From contig NZ_JAUSQZ010000001.1 in the NCBI RefSeq assembly GCF_030811555.1, forward strand, positions 1,364,001 through 1,428,000: DNA of 64,000 nt. Direction: 5' to 3'. The translations under genes and the position numbers were made by a program. The notes beneath the pieces are model-generated. The model did no database searches and was not told where the DNA came from. It saw only the letters and a program-made list of their open reading frames with translations. This stretch comes from Kineosporia succinea (GTDB taxonomy: Bacteria; Actinomycetota; Actinomycetes; Actinomycetales; Kineosporiaceae). Positions within the stretch are counted from its first letter, which is position 1; the number at the start of each line of letters is the position of its first letter. Shown one piece after another: positions 34,340-43,928 of the stretch.

Positions 34340-35479
34340 TTAACGCAAGTTACCCCTCGTTGATCCGAGTGAGCCATCCGGACCAGCTGCGCGGCTAGCG
34401 AGTTGCGCCACTCTTTCATCACTGACGGTCATGGCGATGCGCACGTGGCGGGCGCCCGCCGGGCCGTAGAAATCTCCCGGTGTGACGAGGACCCCACGGG
34501 CGGCGAGGTCTTCGACGGTGTCCCAGCAGGGTTCGTCGCGGGTGGCCCAGAAGTACAGCCCGGCCTGCGAGTGATCGATCTTGAAGCCCTCACCGGTGAG
34601 CCACTCGCGCATGAGTTCACGCCGACGGCGGTACCGCTCACGCTGCACGGCGACGTGCTCGTCGTCGTTCAGGGCGACCCGCAGGGCCTCCTGCACGGGC
34701 CAGGGGACGATCATCCCGGCGTGCTTGCGGATCTCCAGAATGCGGCGCACCAGAACGGGATCCCCGGCCACGAAGGCCGCGCGGTAGCCCGCCAGGTTGG
34801 ACTGCTTGCTGGTGGAGTAGACCGCCAGCAAGCCCTCGTGCGAGTCGCCACACACGCGCGGGTCGAGGATGCTCGGCACCTCGACGCCGTCCCAGCCGAG
34901 CTCGGCGTAGCACTCGTCGGAAGCCACCACGGCGCCGATCGAACGGGCCCAGTCGACGACCTTCTTGAGGTGTTCCACCCCCAGGACGCGACCCGTCGGG
35001 TTGCCCGGCGAGTTCAACCAGACCAGCTTCACCGCGGAGGCCTGCGGCCCGACCTGGGCCGTGCCGTCGGCGGCCAGTGGAGTGGCTCCGGCCAGCCGCG
35101 CACCCACGTCGTACGTGGGATATGCCACTTGGGGATGCATCACAATGTCGCCGGCGCCCAGCCCGAGAAGGGTGGGCAGCCAGGCGACGAGTTCCTTGGA
35201 GCCGATGGTCGGCATCACGCCGTCGGGGTCGACACCGGGCGCGTTGCGACGCCGGGCGAACCAGCCGGCCACGGCCTCGCGCAGCGGCGGGGTGCCGTAG
35301 GTCTGCGGGTACCCGGGAGCGTCCGACGCGTCGGCCAGGGCCTGACGCACCAGCTCGGGCGTCGGGTCGACCGGGGTGCCGACCGAGAGGTCGACGATGC
35401 CGCCCGGGTGCTGCCCGGCCCTGGTCTTGTACGGGGCCAGCTTGTCCCAGGGGAAGTCGGGCAGCACCGGGCCGGTCAT
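34340..35479 (-). CDS. dapC: Succinyldiaminopimelate transaminase
   Basis: 379 residues, class I/II PLP aminotransferase fold. Visible are PYPQ-type [26 protein letters not shown] (substrate and PLP contacts), [12 protein letters not shown] (PLP Asp and Tyr) and [16 protein letters not shown] with the PLP lysine (about 225). It aminates N-succinyl-2-amino-6-ketopimelate between DapD and DapE. Its start overlaps the ferredoxin stop by 4 bp (ATGA); dapC next to a 7Fe ferredoxin is the mycobacterial order (Rv1178-Rv1177). Confidence 0.92.
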   Translation of the reverse strand: MTGPVLPDFPWDKLAPYKTRAGQHPGGIVDLSVGTPVDPTPELVRQALADASDAPGYPQTYGTPPLREAVAGWFARRRNAPGVDPDGVMPTIGSKELVAWLPTLLGLGAGDIVMHPQVAYPTYDVGARLAGATPLAADGTAQVGPQASAVKLVWLNSPGNPTGRVLGVEHLKKVVDWARSIGAVVASDECYAELGWDGVEVPSILDPRVCGDSHEGLLAVYSTSKQSNLAGYRAAFVAGDPVLVRRILEIRKHAGMIVPWPVQEALRVALNDDEHVAVQRERYRRRRELMREWLTGEGFKIDHSQAGLYFWATRDEPCWDTVEDLAARGVLVTPGDFYGPAGARHVRIAMTVSDERVAQLASRAAGPDGSLGSTRGNLR

Positions 35480-35799
35480 TCCCCGGCCTGCGGCGGGAGC
35501 GCGACGATGAACGCGTGGTCCTTGTTGATCAGGCCCATCTTGGACGCGCCGCCCGGGGAGCCGAGGTCGCCGAAGAACTCGACGTTGGCCTTGTAGTAGT
35601 CGCCCCACTGGTCGGGCACGTCGTCCTCGTAGAAGATCGCCTCGACCGGGCAGACCGGCTCGCAGGCACCGCAGTCCACGCACTCGTCGGGGTGGATGTA
35701 CAGCATCCGCTCCCCTTCGTAGATGCAGTCGACGGGGCACTCCTCGATGCAGGCCTTGTCCTTCACATCCACGCAGGGCTGCGCGATGACGTAGGTCAC
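35476..35799 (-). CDS. fdxA: Seven-iron ferredoxin
   Basis: 107 residues. Cysteines C9, C17 and C21 and the [28 protein letters not shown] stretch provide one [3Fe-4S] and one [4Fe-4S] site, the pattern of actinobacterial FdxA/FdxC. The C-terminal extension ([17 protein letters not shown]) is normal for this type. It is a low-potential electron carrier in the cytosol. The GTG at 35799 has a good AGGAGG 8 bases upstream. Translation is coupled to dapC. Confidence 0.93.
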   Translation of the reverse strand: MTYVIAQPCVDVKDKACIEECPVDCIYEGERMLYIHPDECVDCGACEPVCPVEAIFYEDDVPDQWGDYYKANVEFFGDLGSPGGASKMGLINKDHAFIVALPPQAGE

Positions 35800-35924
35800 G
35801 TCGGGTCCTCCTGGTAGGGCGGCCCTGGTCGCTCTCCAGGGCCGGTCGTCGCCGGGGCTCGCTAGGGGCCCGGCTTAGTATCTCTGATTCACCGGCAGAG
35901 TGTCGTCGAAGGGTCTCGCGGGCT

Positions 35925-36962
35925 ATGAAGCCGTCCTCCGCGCAGGAGTGGGCGCAGTACGTCGGATCACGGGTGGTCGTGCGGCACCGGGCCCCCGACG
36001 GGTTGCGTGACCTGCTCGGCGAGCTGGTGTCGGTCACTCCTCAGAGCCTCGAGATCGACGGACGCGGCGGTCCGGTGAGCGTGGATCTCACCAGCGTGGT
36101 GGCCGGGAAACCGGTACCGCCCAGGGCCGCCCGCCCCGCTCCCCCGCACCTGGCCCCGAGCGTGGCCGACCTGCAGCTGACCATGGCGAAGCACTGGCAG
36201 GCGGCCGAGCAGGACTGGCTGGGCGGCTGGCTGCTGCGGGCCAGCGGCGGCTTCACCAACCGGGCCAACTCGGTGCTGCCCGTCGGGGAACCCGGCATGC
36301 AGCTCGACGTCGCGGTGGAGGAGGTCGTGGACTGGTACTCCGAGCGCGGCCTGAAGCCGGTCGCGATGCTGCCCGAGCCGGCGGCCGACGACGGTGACGC
36401 CGACCAGCTGCGCAACGCCGCGATCGCGTTCGCCCAGGCCGGCTGGACCCGGCTGCCCGACAACACCACCGCCGTGCTGACCGGTGCGACCGGTGAGCTG
36501 CGCGGGCTCTCGCCCCGGCTGGGCGGCCGGCCGCTGCCCGAGGGCCTGACCCTCGAGCTGGCCGACGAACCCGATCCGGCCTGGCTGGAGCAGTACCACT
36601 ACCGCGGTCAGGCCGTGCCCGAGCACGGGGTGCGGCTGCTGACCTCGGCGCCCCGTCAGGTCTTCGTGTCCGTCAGATCGGCGACGGGGGACGTGGTGGG
36701 CGTCGCCCGTGGGTCGCTCGCCGACACCTGGACCGGGCTGGCGGGCATGGAGGTGAAGCCCGAGCGGCGACGGCAGGGTCTGGCGAGCGCGCTGATCGGC
36801 ACGGTCGCCGAGTGGGGCTGGTCGCTCGGGGCCCGCTCGCTCTACCTGCAGGTGGTGGAGTCCAACGCCGGGGCGCGGGCCACCTACGACCGGGCCGGGT
36901 TCGCCTTCCACCACCGCTACGACTACGTCACGCCTCAGGTTCGGGCAGACGTCAGACCCTAG
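35925..36962 (+). CDS. GNAT family N-acetyltransferase with N-terminal SH3-like domain
   Basis: 345 residues. About 1-65 form a small beta barrel (YVGSRVVVRHRAPDGLRDLLGELVSVTPQSLEID). A middle region begins MAKHWQAAEQDWLGGWLLRASGGFTNRANSVLP. The C-terminal GNAT domain has GVARGSLADTWTGLAGMEVKPERRRQGLASALIGTV (acetyl-CoA loop) and YLQVVESNAGARATYDRAGF. Substrate unknown. A TAGTAT at 35877-35882 could be its -10. The last codons run into a 24-bp tandem repeat shared with the convergent kinase gene. Confidence 0.85.
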   Translation: MKPSSAQEWAQYVGSRVVVRHRAPDGLRDLLGELVSVTPQSLEIDGRGGPVSVDLTSVVAGKPVPPRAARPAPPHLAPSVADLQLTMAKHWQAAEQDWLGGWLLRASGGFTNRANSVLPVGEPGMQLDVAVEEVVDWYSERGLKPVAMLPEPAADDGDADQLRNAAIAFAQAGWTRLPDNTTAVLTGATGELRGLSPRLGGRPLPEGLTLELADEPDPAWLEQYHYRGQAVPEHGVRLLTSAPRQVFVSVRSATGDVVGVARGSLADTWTGLAGMEVKPERRRQGLASALIGTVAEWGWSLGARSLYLQVVESNAGARATYDRAGFAFHHRYDYVTPQVRADVRP

Positions 36963-37021
36963 GTCCGGGCAGGCGTCAGGCCCTAGCTTCGGGCAGGCGT
37001 CAGGCCTTGGGTTCGGGCAGG
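36926..37021. repeat. 24-bp imperfect tandem repeat x4 spanning a convergent gene junction
   Basis: Four 24-bp units of cgtcaggccctaggttcgggcagg type. The first two encode the GNAT protein's C-terminus, and the last encodes the kinase's C-terminus on the other strand (Asn-Leu-Pro-Glu-Pro-Lys-Ala). Confidence 0.85.
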
Positions 37022-40000
37022 TTCGCGGCCAGGTCGCGCAGGTGCACCCGGGCCGCGTCGAGGGCCACCTCGAGGTCGACCATCAGCTGGCCGCAGCGCC
37101 CGGCGTGCCCGGCCCGGGCCTCGGCCTCGATCTGCCGGGCGATCTCGACCACCCGGACCGTGCCCAGGTTCAGCCCGGCCCCGGCCAGGCTGTGCGCGTG
37201 CAGGTAGGCCGCCTCGCTGTCGTCGGCGGAGACCGCCAGGCCGAGGCGCTGGAACAGGTCGACGGTGCGGGACAGGAACGACGAGACGATGTCGCGCACC
37301 AGCTCGACCTCGAACTCGGTTCCGTCGCCGAGCAGTTCGGCGATCCGGGCGTCGGTGTCGGCGATGTCCTCGGGCACGGGGGTCTCCTCCACCAGTGACT
37401 CCGCCACGGGTGTGGCCTGTCGGGGTACGGCCGGGGCCATCGTCATGACGGTGACGTGCTCCTGGTCGCGCACGGCCGCGAGCTTGTCCCGCACGGCCGA
37501 GTAGTGCTGTTCCAGCGGCTGGGTCCGGCCGTCGCGCCCGGGCGGCGGAGCCTCGGCGTCGGTGCGCAGCCAGCGGTTCAGCGTGGCCTGCAGGGTGGCC
37601 GACCGCACCGGCTTGGCGATGAAGTCGTCCATGCCGGAGTCGAAGCAGCGCTGCCGGTCGGCGGCGAACGTGGCCGCGGTCATCGCGATGATCGGGACCG
37701 TGCGCGTGGCCGGGCGCCTGCGTAGCTCGACGGTGGCCGTGTAGCCGTCCATCACCGGCATCTGGCAGTCCATCAGGATCGCGTCGTAGGCGTGCTGCTC
37801 GGTCATCGTCAGGGCCTGCTCACCGTGCCCGGCCACGTCGACCTGGTAGCCCAGCTGCGACAGGATGCCCAGCGCCACGGTCTGGTTGATGTCGTTGTCC
37901 TCGACCAGGAGCAGGCGGAAACCACCGCGCACCGGGGGTTCCGGCTCCGGGACGGGGTCCGGCTCGGGCTCCGGCAGCGACTCGTCGACCACCGGGGCCG
38001 GTTCGGCCGCCGGCAGCGCGACCCGGGTGAGGGCCCCGAACAGGTCGGACTGGCGCACCGGTTTGGTCAGGTGCGCACTGATCCCCAGCGCCGCGGCCTG
38101 CTCCGGCCCGACCACCTCGTCCGAGCTCACCACGATCACGGGCAGCCCGGCCAGCGCGGGCACGGCGCGGATCTGCTCGATCAACGCCGCCCCGTCGCGC
38201 CCGGGCATGTGCATGTCGACCACGGCCAGGTCGTAACCCCCGGCCGGGGCGGAGCGGTTGGTCAGCAGGTCCATCGCCTCGTCGGCCGACCCGGCCGCCA
38301 CCGGGCGCATCCCCCAGCGGGTCATCTGGGTCTGCATAACCAGGCGGTTGACCTCGTTGTCGTCGACGATCAGCACGGCCAGGCCGCGGGCGTCACGGCC
38401 GCGCACCGAGCGGCCCCAGTCGGCGGCCGGCGCGAACACCAGCTCGGCCACGAACGTGGCGCCGTGCCCGGGTTCACTGGTGGCGCGGATGGTCCCGCCC
38501 ATCAGGTCGGCCAGGCGGCGGCTGATCGACAGCCCCAGCCCGGTGCCTCCGTAGGCCCGGCTGGTGCCCTCGTCGGCCTGCCGGAACGGCTCGAACAACA
38601 GGTCCAGGCGGGCCGGCTCGATCCCGATGCCGGTGTCGGTGACCGCGAAGTTCACCGCGACCTGGCCGTCCGACCGCGGGCGGCCGGGCGTCACCGAGAT
38701 CGAGACCCCGCCGTGCTCGGTGAATTTCACCGCGTTGTGAGCCAGGTTGAGCAGGATCTGGCGCACCCGGCCGGGGTCACCGTTCAGCGCGAACGGCACC
38801 CCGGTCTCGTAGTCCACGCTCAGCTCCAGCCCCTTGGCCGAGGCGTTCTGGCGCACCAGGGTGACCACGTCGTCCACGACGTCCTCGAGGCGGAAGTCGA
38901 CCCGGTCGAGCAGCAGTCGCCCGGCCTCGATCTTGGAGAAGTCGAGGATGTCGTTGATGACGGTGAGGAGGGCGTCACCGGCGGTGCGCACCCCCTCCAC
39001 GTAGCGACGCTGGGTCTCGGTCAGCGGGGTGCCGAGCAGCAGGTCGGTCAGGCCGATCACGCCGTTCATCGGGGTCCGGATCTCGTGGCTCATCGTGGCC
39101 ACGAACTCGGACTTCAGCCGGGACGCCTCGACCGCCTGGTCACGGGTCTCGGACAGCGCGTTCTGCAGTTCCTTCTGCTGCGTGATGTCCCGGCCGACCG
39201 CGTAGATCAGCCGGCGGTCCGGGTCGGAGGCGGCGGTCCACAGCAGCGTGTGCACCTGCCCCTCGCGCGCGAAACGGGTCTCGAAGGTGGCCACCCCGGG
39301 CTCGGTCACCAGGCGGGCCAGCTGCTCGGACACCCGGCGCTGGTCGTCGGCGTGGAAGGCCTCCTCGAACCGCAGGCCCAGCAGCTGTTCCGGGCCGATC
39401 CCGAGCGAGGCCGCCCAGACCGGGTTGGTCTGCACCAGACGCCCGGTGAAGTCGGCCACCGCCATGTAGTCGGTCGAGAGCTGGAACAGCTGCTCGACCT
39501 GGTCGCGGGCGCTGAGCCGGTCGGTGACGTCCTGCAGCGAGCCCCAGATCTCGGGCTCGCCCTCGGTGCGGCGCCGGAAGTTGCACTCGACGATCCGCCG
39601 GGTGCCCCCCGGGCCGCGGGTGCGGGCCAGGAACACCTGCTGCTCACCGGTGTTCACCAGGGTGGCCAGACGGGTGGCGGTGTCCGGCTCGCTCTCCGCC
39701 ACCAGGAACGGCGCCAGCTCGCGGCCGACCAGGTCGTCCCCCGCGATGCCGAGCAGCTGCTCGGCCGCCATCGAGCAGAAGTCCACCAGGGCGTCCGCGT
39801 TCAGCCGCAGCAGCACCCCGGGCGAGGAGTCGGCGAGATCCCGCATCCGGGCCTGGTTCTCGGTCAGCGAGCGGTTCGCCGCGAGCGCGGTGCGGTGCGC
39901 GCGGCGACGCAGCGAGACCACCACGACCGCGGCCGCCAGCAGCACCGCCGCGGTGCCGAGCGCCACGGCCCGGAAGAACACGGCCGGGCGCATCGCGGCG

Positions 40001-40830
40001 GCCTCGGACTCCTGGGCCACCACCCGCCAGCCGTCGTCGTCCGCCCAGCCGTCGCCGGAGACCGCCCCCTCCTGCGAACTGGCGCCCACGATCTGGCCGT
40101 TCGCGTCGAGCACACTGCGGGCCCGGGCCACCCGGGCGGCCTCGGACAGGTGCGCGGGAGCGGCCCCGTCGCTGTCGGCGACCAGCTGCCCGGAGGCGTC
40201 CACCACGCTCAGCCGCACCCCGCGTCCGTGCGCGTAGGCGTCCACGTACCGCTGGAAACCGGTGAGATCCCGCACCATCCGGACGTATCCGTACGCGGGC
40301 GGGTCGATGGCGAGGAGCGGCACGGTGACCGCGACGACGTCCTGCCCCAGCACCGGGCTGCGATACACCGACGAGATCGCGTAGCCGCCGTCGTCCGGCA
40401 GCCCGGGCACGCTCGGCTGGGCGGTCAGGTCGTATCCGTCGGGCACCCGGTCGGGCAGGTCACGCAGCACCCGCCCCCCGGCGTCCAGCACGGCCACCGA
40501 GAGCACGTCGTCGCCACCCACCGCCCTGAGGGTGCGCAGTGCATCACCCACCCCGTCGCCGTCGAGGGGCGCGGTCAGGTCCGCCTCCTGCGACACCGAG
40601 CCGATGATCGCGGCGAGCCCGGCGTTCTCGGCCCGCAGGAACACGTCGGCCAGGTCGGCGGTGTTGCGCATCTCGCGCTCGGCATTGGTGCGCACCATGC
40701 GGTCGTAGGCCACCACGGCAGCCACCGCGGGCACCACGACCAGCACCGCGAGCAGCAGCAGGCCGACGGCAAAACGGAGCCGTCCGGGCCGCTCCCGGGC
40801 CGAGGAGGCCAGGCTGGTCGCGAGGGTCAC
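37000..40830 (-). CDS. Tripartite hybrid sensor histidine kinase (HisKA-HATPase-REC-REC-HPt)
   Basis: 1276 residues. A membrane helix at about 20-42, an extracytoplasmic Cache-like sensor to about 285, and a second helix to about 310 lead to two PAS domains (about 325-560). The kinase core has ATMSHEIRTPMNGVIG with His582, then an N-box region (LNLAHNAVKFTEHG) and GTGLGLSIS. Two receivers follow with phospho-acceptor Asp872 (VVDMHMPG) and Asp1021 (LMDCQMPV), then an HPt with His1213 (HAHSLAGAG; the usual Lys is Ala). This BarA-like relay is self-contained up to the HPt; the final partner may be the divergent lone receiver. Start GTG at 40830. Confidence 0.92.
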   Translation of the reverse strand: MTLATSLASSARERPGRLRFAVGLLLLAVLVVVPAVAAVVAYDRMVRTNAEREMRNTADLADVFLRAENAGLAAIIGSVSQEADLTAPLDGDGVGDALRTLRAVGGDDVLSVAVLDAGGRVLRDLPDRVPDGYDLTAQPSVPGLPDDGGYAISSVYRSPVLGQDVVAVTVPLLAIDPPAYGYVRMVRDLTGFQRYVDAYAHGRGVRLSVVDASGQLVADSDGAAPAHLSEAARVARARSVLDANGQIVGASSQEGAVSGDGWADDDGWRVVAQESEAAAMRPAVFFRAVALGTAAVLLAAAVVVVSLRRRAHRTALAANRSLTENQARMRDLADSSPGVLLRLNADALVDFCSMAAEQLLGIAGDDLVGRELAPFLVAESEPDTATRLATLVNTGEQQVFLARTRGPGGTRRIVECNFRRRTEGEPEIWGSLQDVTDRLSARDQVEQLFQLSTDYMAVADFTGRLVQTNPVWAASLGIGPEQLLGLRFEEAFHADDQRRVSEQLARLVTEPGVATFETRFAREGQVHTLLWTAASDPDRRLIYAVGRDITQQKELQNALSETRDQAVEASRLKSEFVATMSHEIRTPMNGVIGLTDLLLGTPLTETQRRYVEGVRTAGDALLTVINDILDFSKIEAGRLLLDRVDFRLEDVVDDVVTLVRQNASAKGLELSVDYETGVPFALNGDPGRVRQILLNLAHNAVKFTEHGGVSISVTPGRPRSDGQVAVNFAVTDTGIGIEPARLDLLFEPFRQADEGTSRAYGGTGLGLSISRRLADLMGGTIRATSEPGHGATFVAELVFAPAADWGRSVRGRDARGLAVLIVDDNEVNRLVMQTQMTRWGMRPVAAGSADEAMDLLTNRSAPAGGYDLAVVDMHMPGRDGAALIEQIRAVPALAGLPVIVVSSDEVVGPEQAAALGISAHLTKPVRQSDLFGALTRVALPAAEPAPVVDESLPEPEPDPVPEPEPPVRGGFRLLLVEDNDINQTVALGILSQLGYQVDVAGHGEQALTMTEQHAYDAILMDCQMPVMDGYTATVELRRRPATRTVPIIAMTAATFAADRQRCFDSGMDDFIAKPVRSATLQATLNRWLRTDAEAPPPGRDGRTQPLEQHYSAVRDKLAAVRDQEHVTVMTMAPAVPRQATPVAESLVEETPVPEDIADTDARIAELLGDGTEFEVELVRDIVSSFLSRTVDLFQRLGLAVSADDSEAAYLHAHSLAGAGLNLGTVRVVEIARQIEAEARAGHAGRCGQLMVDLEVALDAARVHLRDLAANLPEPKA

Positions 40831-40989
40831 CCACGGCGTTTCGACAGCCCGGGCGCCCGGGTGAAGTAATCGGCGTCACTTCCTCAAGGCGGTCACCGGC
40901 GGGCCGTCGGTTTTCTCAAGATCGCCGCTCGCCGCGCCGAGACAACCACCGAGTACGACAGCGGTTACTACGGTTTGAGGTGGCGTGAG

Positions 40990-41370
40990 ATGGCCCGGGT
41001 GCTGGTGGTGGACGACGATCCCGACACGGTCCGGATCGTGACCTTCAGGTTGCAGTCGAACGGGCACCGGGTGATCGGGACGACGTCGGCGAAGACGGCT
41101 CTGCAGGCGGTCGCGGAGCGGGGCCGGCCGGACGTCGCGATTCTCGACGTGACGATGCCCGAGATGAGCGGGATGGAACTGCTGGTGCACCTGCGGGCGA
41201 TGGAGGGCAGCGACAACCTGCCCGCGATCTTCCTGTCCGCGCGGGTTCTCGACGACGACATCGCGGCGGGCAAGTCGATGGGTGCGACCTATCTGACCAA
41301 GCCGTTCATCGCGTCGGCGCTGCTGCGCGCGATCGACGAGGCGATCGTGCCCACGTTCGACTCCTGGTAA
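40990..41370 (+). CDS. Stand-alone response-regulator receiver protein
   Basis: 126 residues, only a REC domain: VLVVDDDPDTVRIV (acidic pair), AILDVTMPEMSG (phospho-acceptor Asp), FLSARVLDDDIAAG and YLTKPFIASALL (Lys of the switch). No output domain, like CheY or DivK. The ATG at 40990 has GAGGTGG upstream; a TTG 15 bp earlier is unlikely. Divergent from the tripartite kinase, which makes it a natural phosphorylation partner (inference). Confidence 0.9.
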   Translation: MARVLVVDDDPDTVRIVTFRLQSNGHRVIGTTSAKTALQAVAERGRPDVAILDVTMPEMSGMELLVHLRAMEGSDNLPAIFLSARVLDDDIAAGKSMGATYLTKPFIASALLRAIDEAIVPTFDSW

Positions 41371-41386
41371 CAGCTTTCGAATGGTG

Positions 41387-41435
41387 GCCCCCCCTGACCC
41401 TTCGGGCTGGGGAGGTGCCCCCGGCGGGGGTGGGG
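41387..41435. repeat. Intergenic hairpin element, copy 1
   Basis: Contains cccttcgggctggggaggtg then ccccc, a C/G-rich hairpin with a ttcg loop. It ends just before the VanW stop between the convergent receiver and vanW genes, so may also terminate both. A similar core is at 47041-47083. Confidence 0.5.
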
Positions 41436-43340
41436 TCAGTCTTCCGGGTCACCTTCACCGGTGGCGGGCCGGTCGGCCCCGGGCTCGTCCGGCTCGTCGA
41501 TCTTCGGCTCGTCGGTCTCCGGTTCCTCGGCCTTGGGCTCGGGCGCGCAGATGACCCGGTCCTCGGCGTTGTAGACCGCGTGGAACGTCTCGGTCTTCAC
41601 CACCTCACTGGAACCCGGCTTACGGAACGTCCGGGTGTTCGACACGTCGAACCCCGGACTCGCGCTCTGCGGAACGCAGCCGGCCGCCGGGTTGTAGTGC
41701 GTCTGCGGGGCCCGGTAGTTGCTGCGGGCCCCCCGGGCGCCGGTGATGTCCCAGTACTTCGTGCCGTAGAAGCTGACCGTCACCTGCGAGCCCACCGAGG
41801 CCTCGACGAGCACCGCCGTCTCGGTGTCGTTCTTCCACTTCAGGTCGACCGTGGGCCAGTTGACCGTGGCCTCTCGGCCTTCCGGGTAGCGCGAGATGTA
41901 GAACGAATGCGGCTTGTGGTAAACGTCTTCCAGCCCGGCGAAGAAGACGTTGTTGAAGAGCGTGGTGGCCATCTGCGACACCCCGCCGCCGTAGTCCTGC
42001 ACCAGCCGCCCGCCGTGGATCGCGGGCGCCGGGTTGTAGCCCTTCTCCGGCGTGCGCTGCCCCAGCACCTCGTTCAGGCTGAACGTCTCCCCGGGCATCA
42101 CCACCGTGCCGTTCACGGTGCGCGCCGCGATGCGCAGGTTCTCGGTGCGCCCGGCGTCGGCGGTGAGATCCGTGGAGAAGGTGCTGATCCGCTCCTTCAC
42201 GCCCAGCTTCCCGGCCTCGGCCGTGGTCAACTCCGGCTTCTGGGCCGAGGTCGGCACCTCCGCCACCCGTTCGTCGGCCGCCGCGAGCACCAGCGGCCCA
42301 CGGACCTTCTCGGCCAGGGTCGCCGCCGCGATGCTGACGCCGTCGCGGCCCGGCACCACCTCGGGGCTGCCGTTCCTCACCGTGAAACCGGCGTCCACAG
42401 GGGCCTTCGCGATGCCCGGCTCCTGCTCCAGCACCACCTTTCTCAGCTTCTTGCCGTCCACCGCCAGGGTCAGCTCACCGTCTTTCACGGCGAACGACAG
42501 GCTCGGCGCGAACTGCTCCGGCTCGAGCTCCACGTCGGTGCCGCCCACCCGCACGGTCAACGCGGCGGACACGGCCGGCTCGGCCTGCTCCGTCAGCACC
42601 TCCCGCGCCTGCGCGGTGTCCACCTCAGGCGCCTTCGCCCGCACCGGCACCTCGACGGCACCGGTCAGCCAGCCCGCGCGCACCTGCTGCGGGGCGTCCG
42701 GCGAGATCTCGTAGCCCTCGGCCGACTCGCGCACCTCGGGCGTGGTTCCGTCGAACACGACGGTCGCGTTCTTCGGGGCCTGCGCCGACTTCTCGCCGAA
42801 CGCCTCGAGCCCCTCGGCCACCGTGCCGTCGGCCAGCCCCGGCTGCGCGTCTTCGTGGCCACCGCCGCCCGCGATCTGCCGCCAGAGCCGGGCCGGGTTC
42901 AGCGTGAAGCCGGTGAGCCGGTCGGCGACGGCCGCCGCGTCGAGAGTGAGGCCGAGATCCGTCGTCCTGACGGCCTGCTCGTGCCCCGACGCCGTCAGCG
43001 TGATCCTGCCGTCGAGCTTGGTGTAGGCCTCGTCGAGCCGGGCCTGGGCCTCACGCCCGGACAGTCCCCCGACCGCGACCCCGGCGACCGTGGTGCCGTC
43101 GGCCACGGTGTCGGAGTTCAGCCAGGCCGCGCCCAGGTAGGCCGCGAGGGCGCCGCCGGCCACGGCCGCACCGATGACGGCGCCGCGACGGCGCGACCGC
43201 GAGGCCGGGGGCGCCGGCTCGTCCGGGCCGGCCCCATCCGGCCGGGGCGGCTCGGGGTGATGCACCACGACGGGCGCGTCGTCGGCCTGCACGAGGGGGA
43301 TCGGCTGCGTCGCGTCGGTGGACCGTGAACTCTCCTGCAC
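41436..43340 (-). CDS. VanW family protein with peptidoglycan-binding-like repeats
   Basis: 634 residues. Cytoplasmic Pro-rich tail, one membrane helix (GAVIGAAVAGGALAAYLGAAW, about 53-73), then two copies of the YoaR-like putative peptidoglycan-binding domain (GLTLDAAAVADRLTGFTLNP...; GVSIAAATLAEKV) and the VanW domain with NLRIAARTVNGTVVMPGETFSLNEVLGQRT and GGRLVQDYGGGVSQMATTLFN. VanW is linked to glycopeptide resistance clusters but has no proven activity. The tail is acidic and Pro-rich. The GTG at 43340 follows TAGCAT by 6 bases, so it is probably leaderless. Confidence 0.87.
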   Translation of the reverse strand: MQESSRSTDATQPIPLVQADDAPVVVHHPEPPRPDGAGPDEPAPPASRSRRRGAVIGAAVAGGALAAYLGAAWLNSDTVADGTTVAGVAVGGLSGREAQARLDEAYTKLDGRITLTASGHEQAVRTTDLGLTLDAAAVADRLTGFTLNPARLWRQIAGGGGHEDAQPGLADGTVAEGLEAFGEKSAQAPKNATVVFDGTTPEVRESAEGYEISPDAPQQVRAGWLTGAVEVPVRAKAPEVDTAQAREVLTEQAEPAVSAALTVRVGGTDVELEPEQFAPSLSFAVKDGELTLAVDGKKLRKVVLEQEPGIAKAPVDAGFTVRNGSPEVVPGRDGVSIAAATLAEKVRGPLVLAAADERVAEVPTSAQKPELTTAEAGKLGVKERISTFSTDLTADAGRTENLRIAARTVNGTVVMPGETFSLNEVLGQRTPEKGYNPAPAIHGGRLVQDYGGGVSQMATTLFNNVFFAGLEDVYHKPHSFYISRYPEGREATVNWPTVDLKWKNDTETAVLVEASVGSQVTVSFYGTKYWDITGARGARSNYRAPQTHYNPAAGCVPQSASPGFDVSNTRTFRKPGSSEVVKTETFHAVYNAEDRVICAPEPKAEEPETDEPKIDEPDEPGADRPATGEGDPED

Positions 43341-43346
43341 GTGTTC

Positions 43347-43352
43347 ATGCTA
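43347..43352 (-). promoter_or_regulatory. Candidate -10 for leaderless vanW-like mRNA
   Basis: Reads TAGCAT on the minus strand with 6 bases to the GTG at 43340. Confidence 0.55.
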
Positions 43353-43418
43353 CGACGCACAGTGACGGAAACCGCTGTGATCTGCGGCGTTCTCAGATCA
43401 CGGCCGACGCGAAACGGG

Positions 43419-43916
43419 TCAGATGCGGCTGTACGCCCCACGGTGCCAGAGCAGTGCACCCGCCTCGTCGGCCGGCCCGGAGGCCGGGACGGCCGCCCCC
43501 ACCACCTCACCGATGACGATGTCGTGGTCACCGGCCTCGTGCACGGCGGTCGTGCGGCACTCCATCGTGGCGACGGCCCCGTCGAGCAGCGCGACACCGG
43601 TCTCGGGGCCGCGGTGGTGCGGGATCCGGTCGAGCTGCCCGACCAGCGGACGCCCCCGGTTCGACAGCCAGCTGGCCGCCGGGCGCTGATCCGGGTTGAG
43701 GATGCTCACACCCCAGACGCCGGAGTCGATCACCGCGTCGTAGAAGCGCGCCTCCTTCTCGACGCAGAACAGCACCAGCAGCGGTTCCAGCGAGACCGAG
43801 GTGAACGAGTTCACCGTCATCGCATGGTCGGCCCGGCCCTCCAGGCTGGTGACGACGCAGACGCCGGTGGCGAAACGCGCCACCGCGCGCCGGAACGTGC
43901 CCTGATCGACTGCCAT
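43419..43916 (-). CDS. Flavin reductase-like domain protein
   Basis: 165 residues of the FMN-binding split-barrel flavin reductase family: FRRAVARFATGVCVVTS, AMTVNSFTSVSLEPLLVLFCVEK (flavin-binding loop) and HDIVIGEVVGA. Such proteins supply reduced FMN to a monooxygenase partner; no monooxygenase is adjacent. The ATG at 43916 follows TAGGGT by 6 bases and probably starts a leaderless message. The FtsH-like gene lies 9 bp upstream, so it might also be read through from it. Confidence 0.87.
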   Translation of the reverse strand: MAVDQGTFRRAVARFATGVCVVTSLEGRADHAMTVNSFTSVSLEPLLVLFCVEKEARFYDAVIDSGVWGVSILNPDQRPAASWLSNRGRPLVGQLDRIPHHRGPETGVALLDGAVATMECRTTAVHEAGDHDIVIGEVVGAAVPASGPADEAGALLWHRGAYSRI

Positions 43917-43922
43917 GAGCTC

Positions 43923-43928
43923 ACCCTA
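43923..43928 (-). promoter_or_regulatory. Candidate -10 for leaderless flavin reductase mRNA
   Basis: Reads TAGGGT on the minus strand, 6 bases before the ATG at 43916; it overlaps the end of the FtsH-like gene. Confidence 0.5.

Noticed and set aside
37792-40869. 1025-residue plus-strand frame opposite the hybrid kinase
   Set aside because: Gly/His/Arg-rich antisense shadow; the minus strand has intact kinase motifs.
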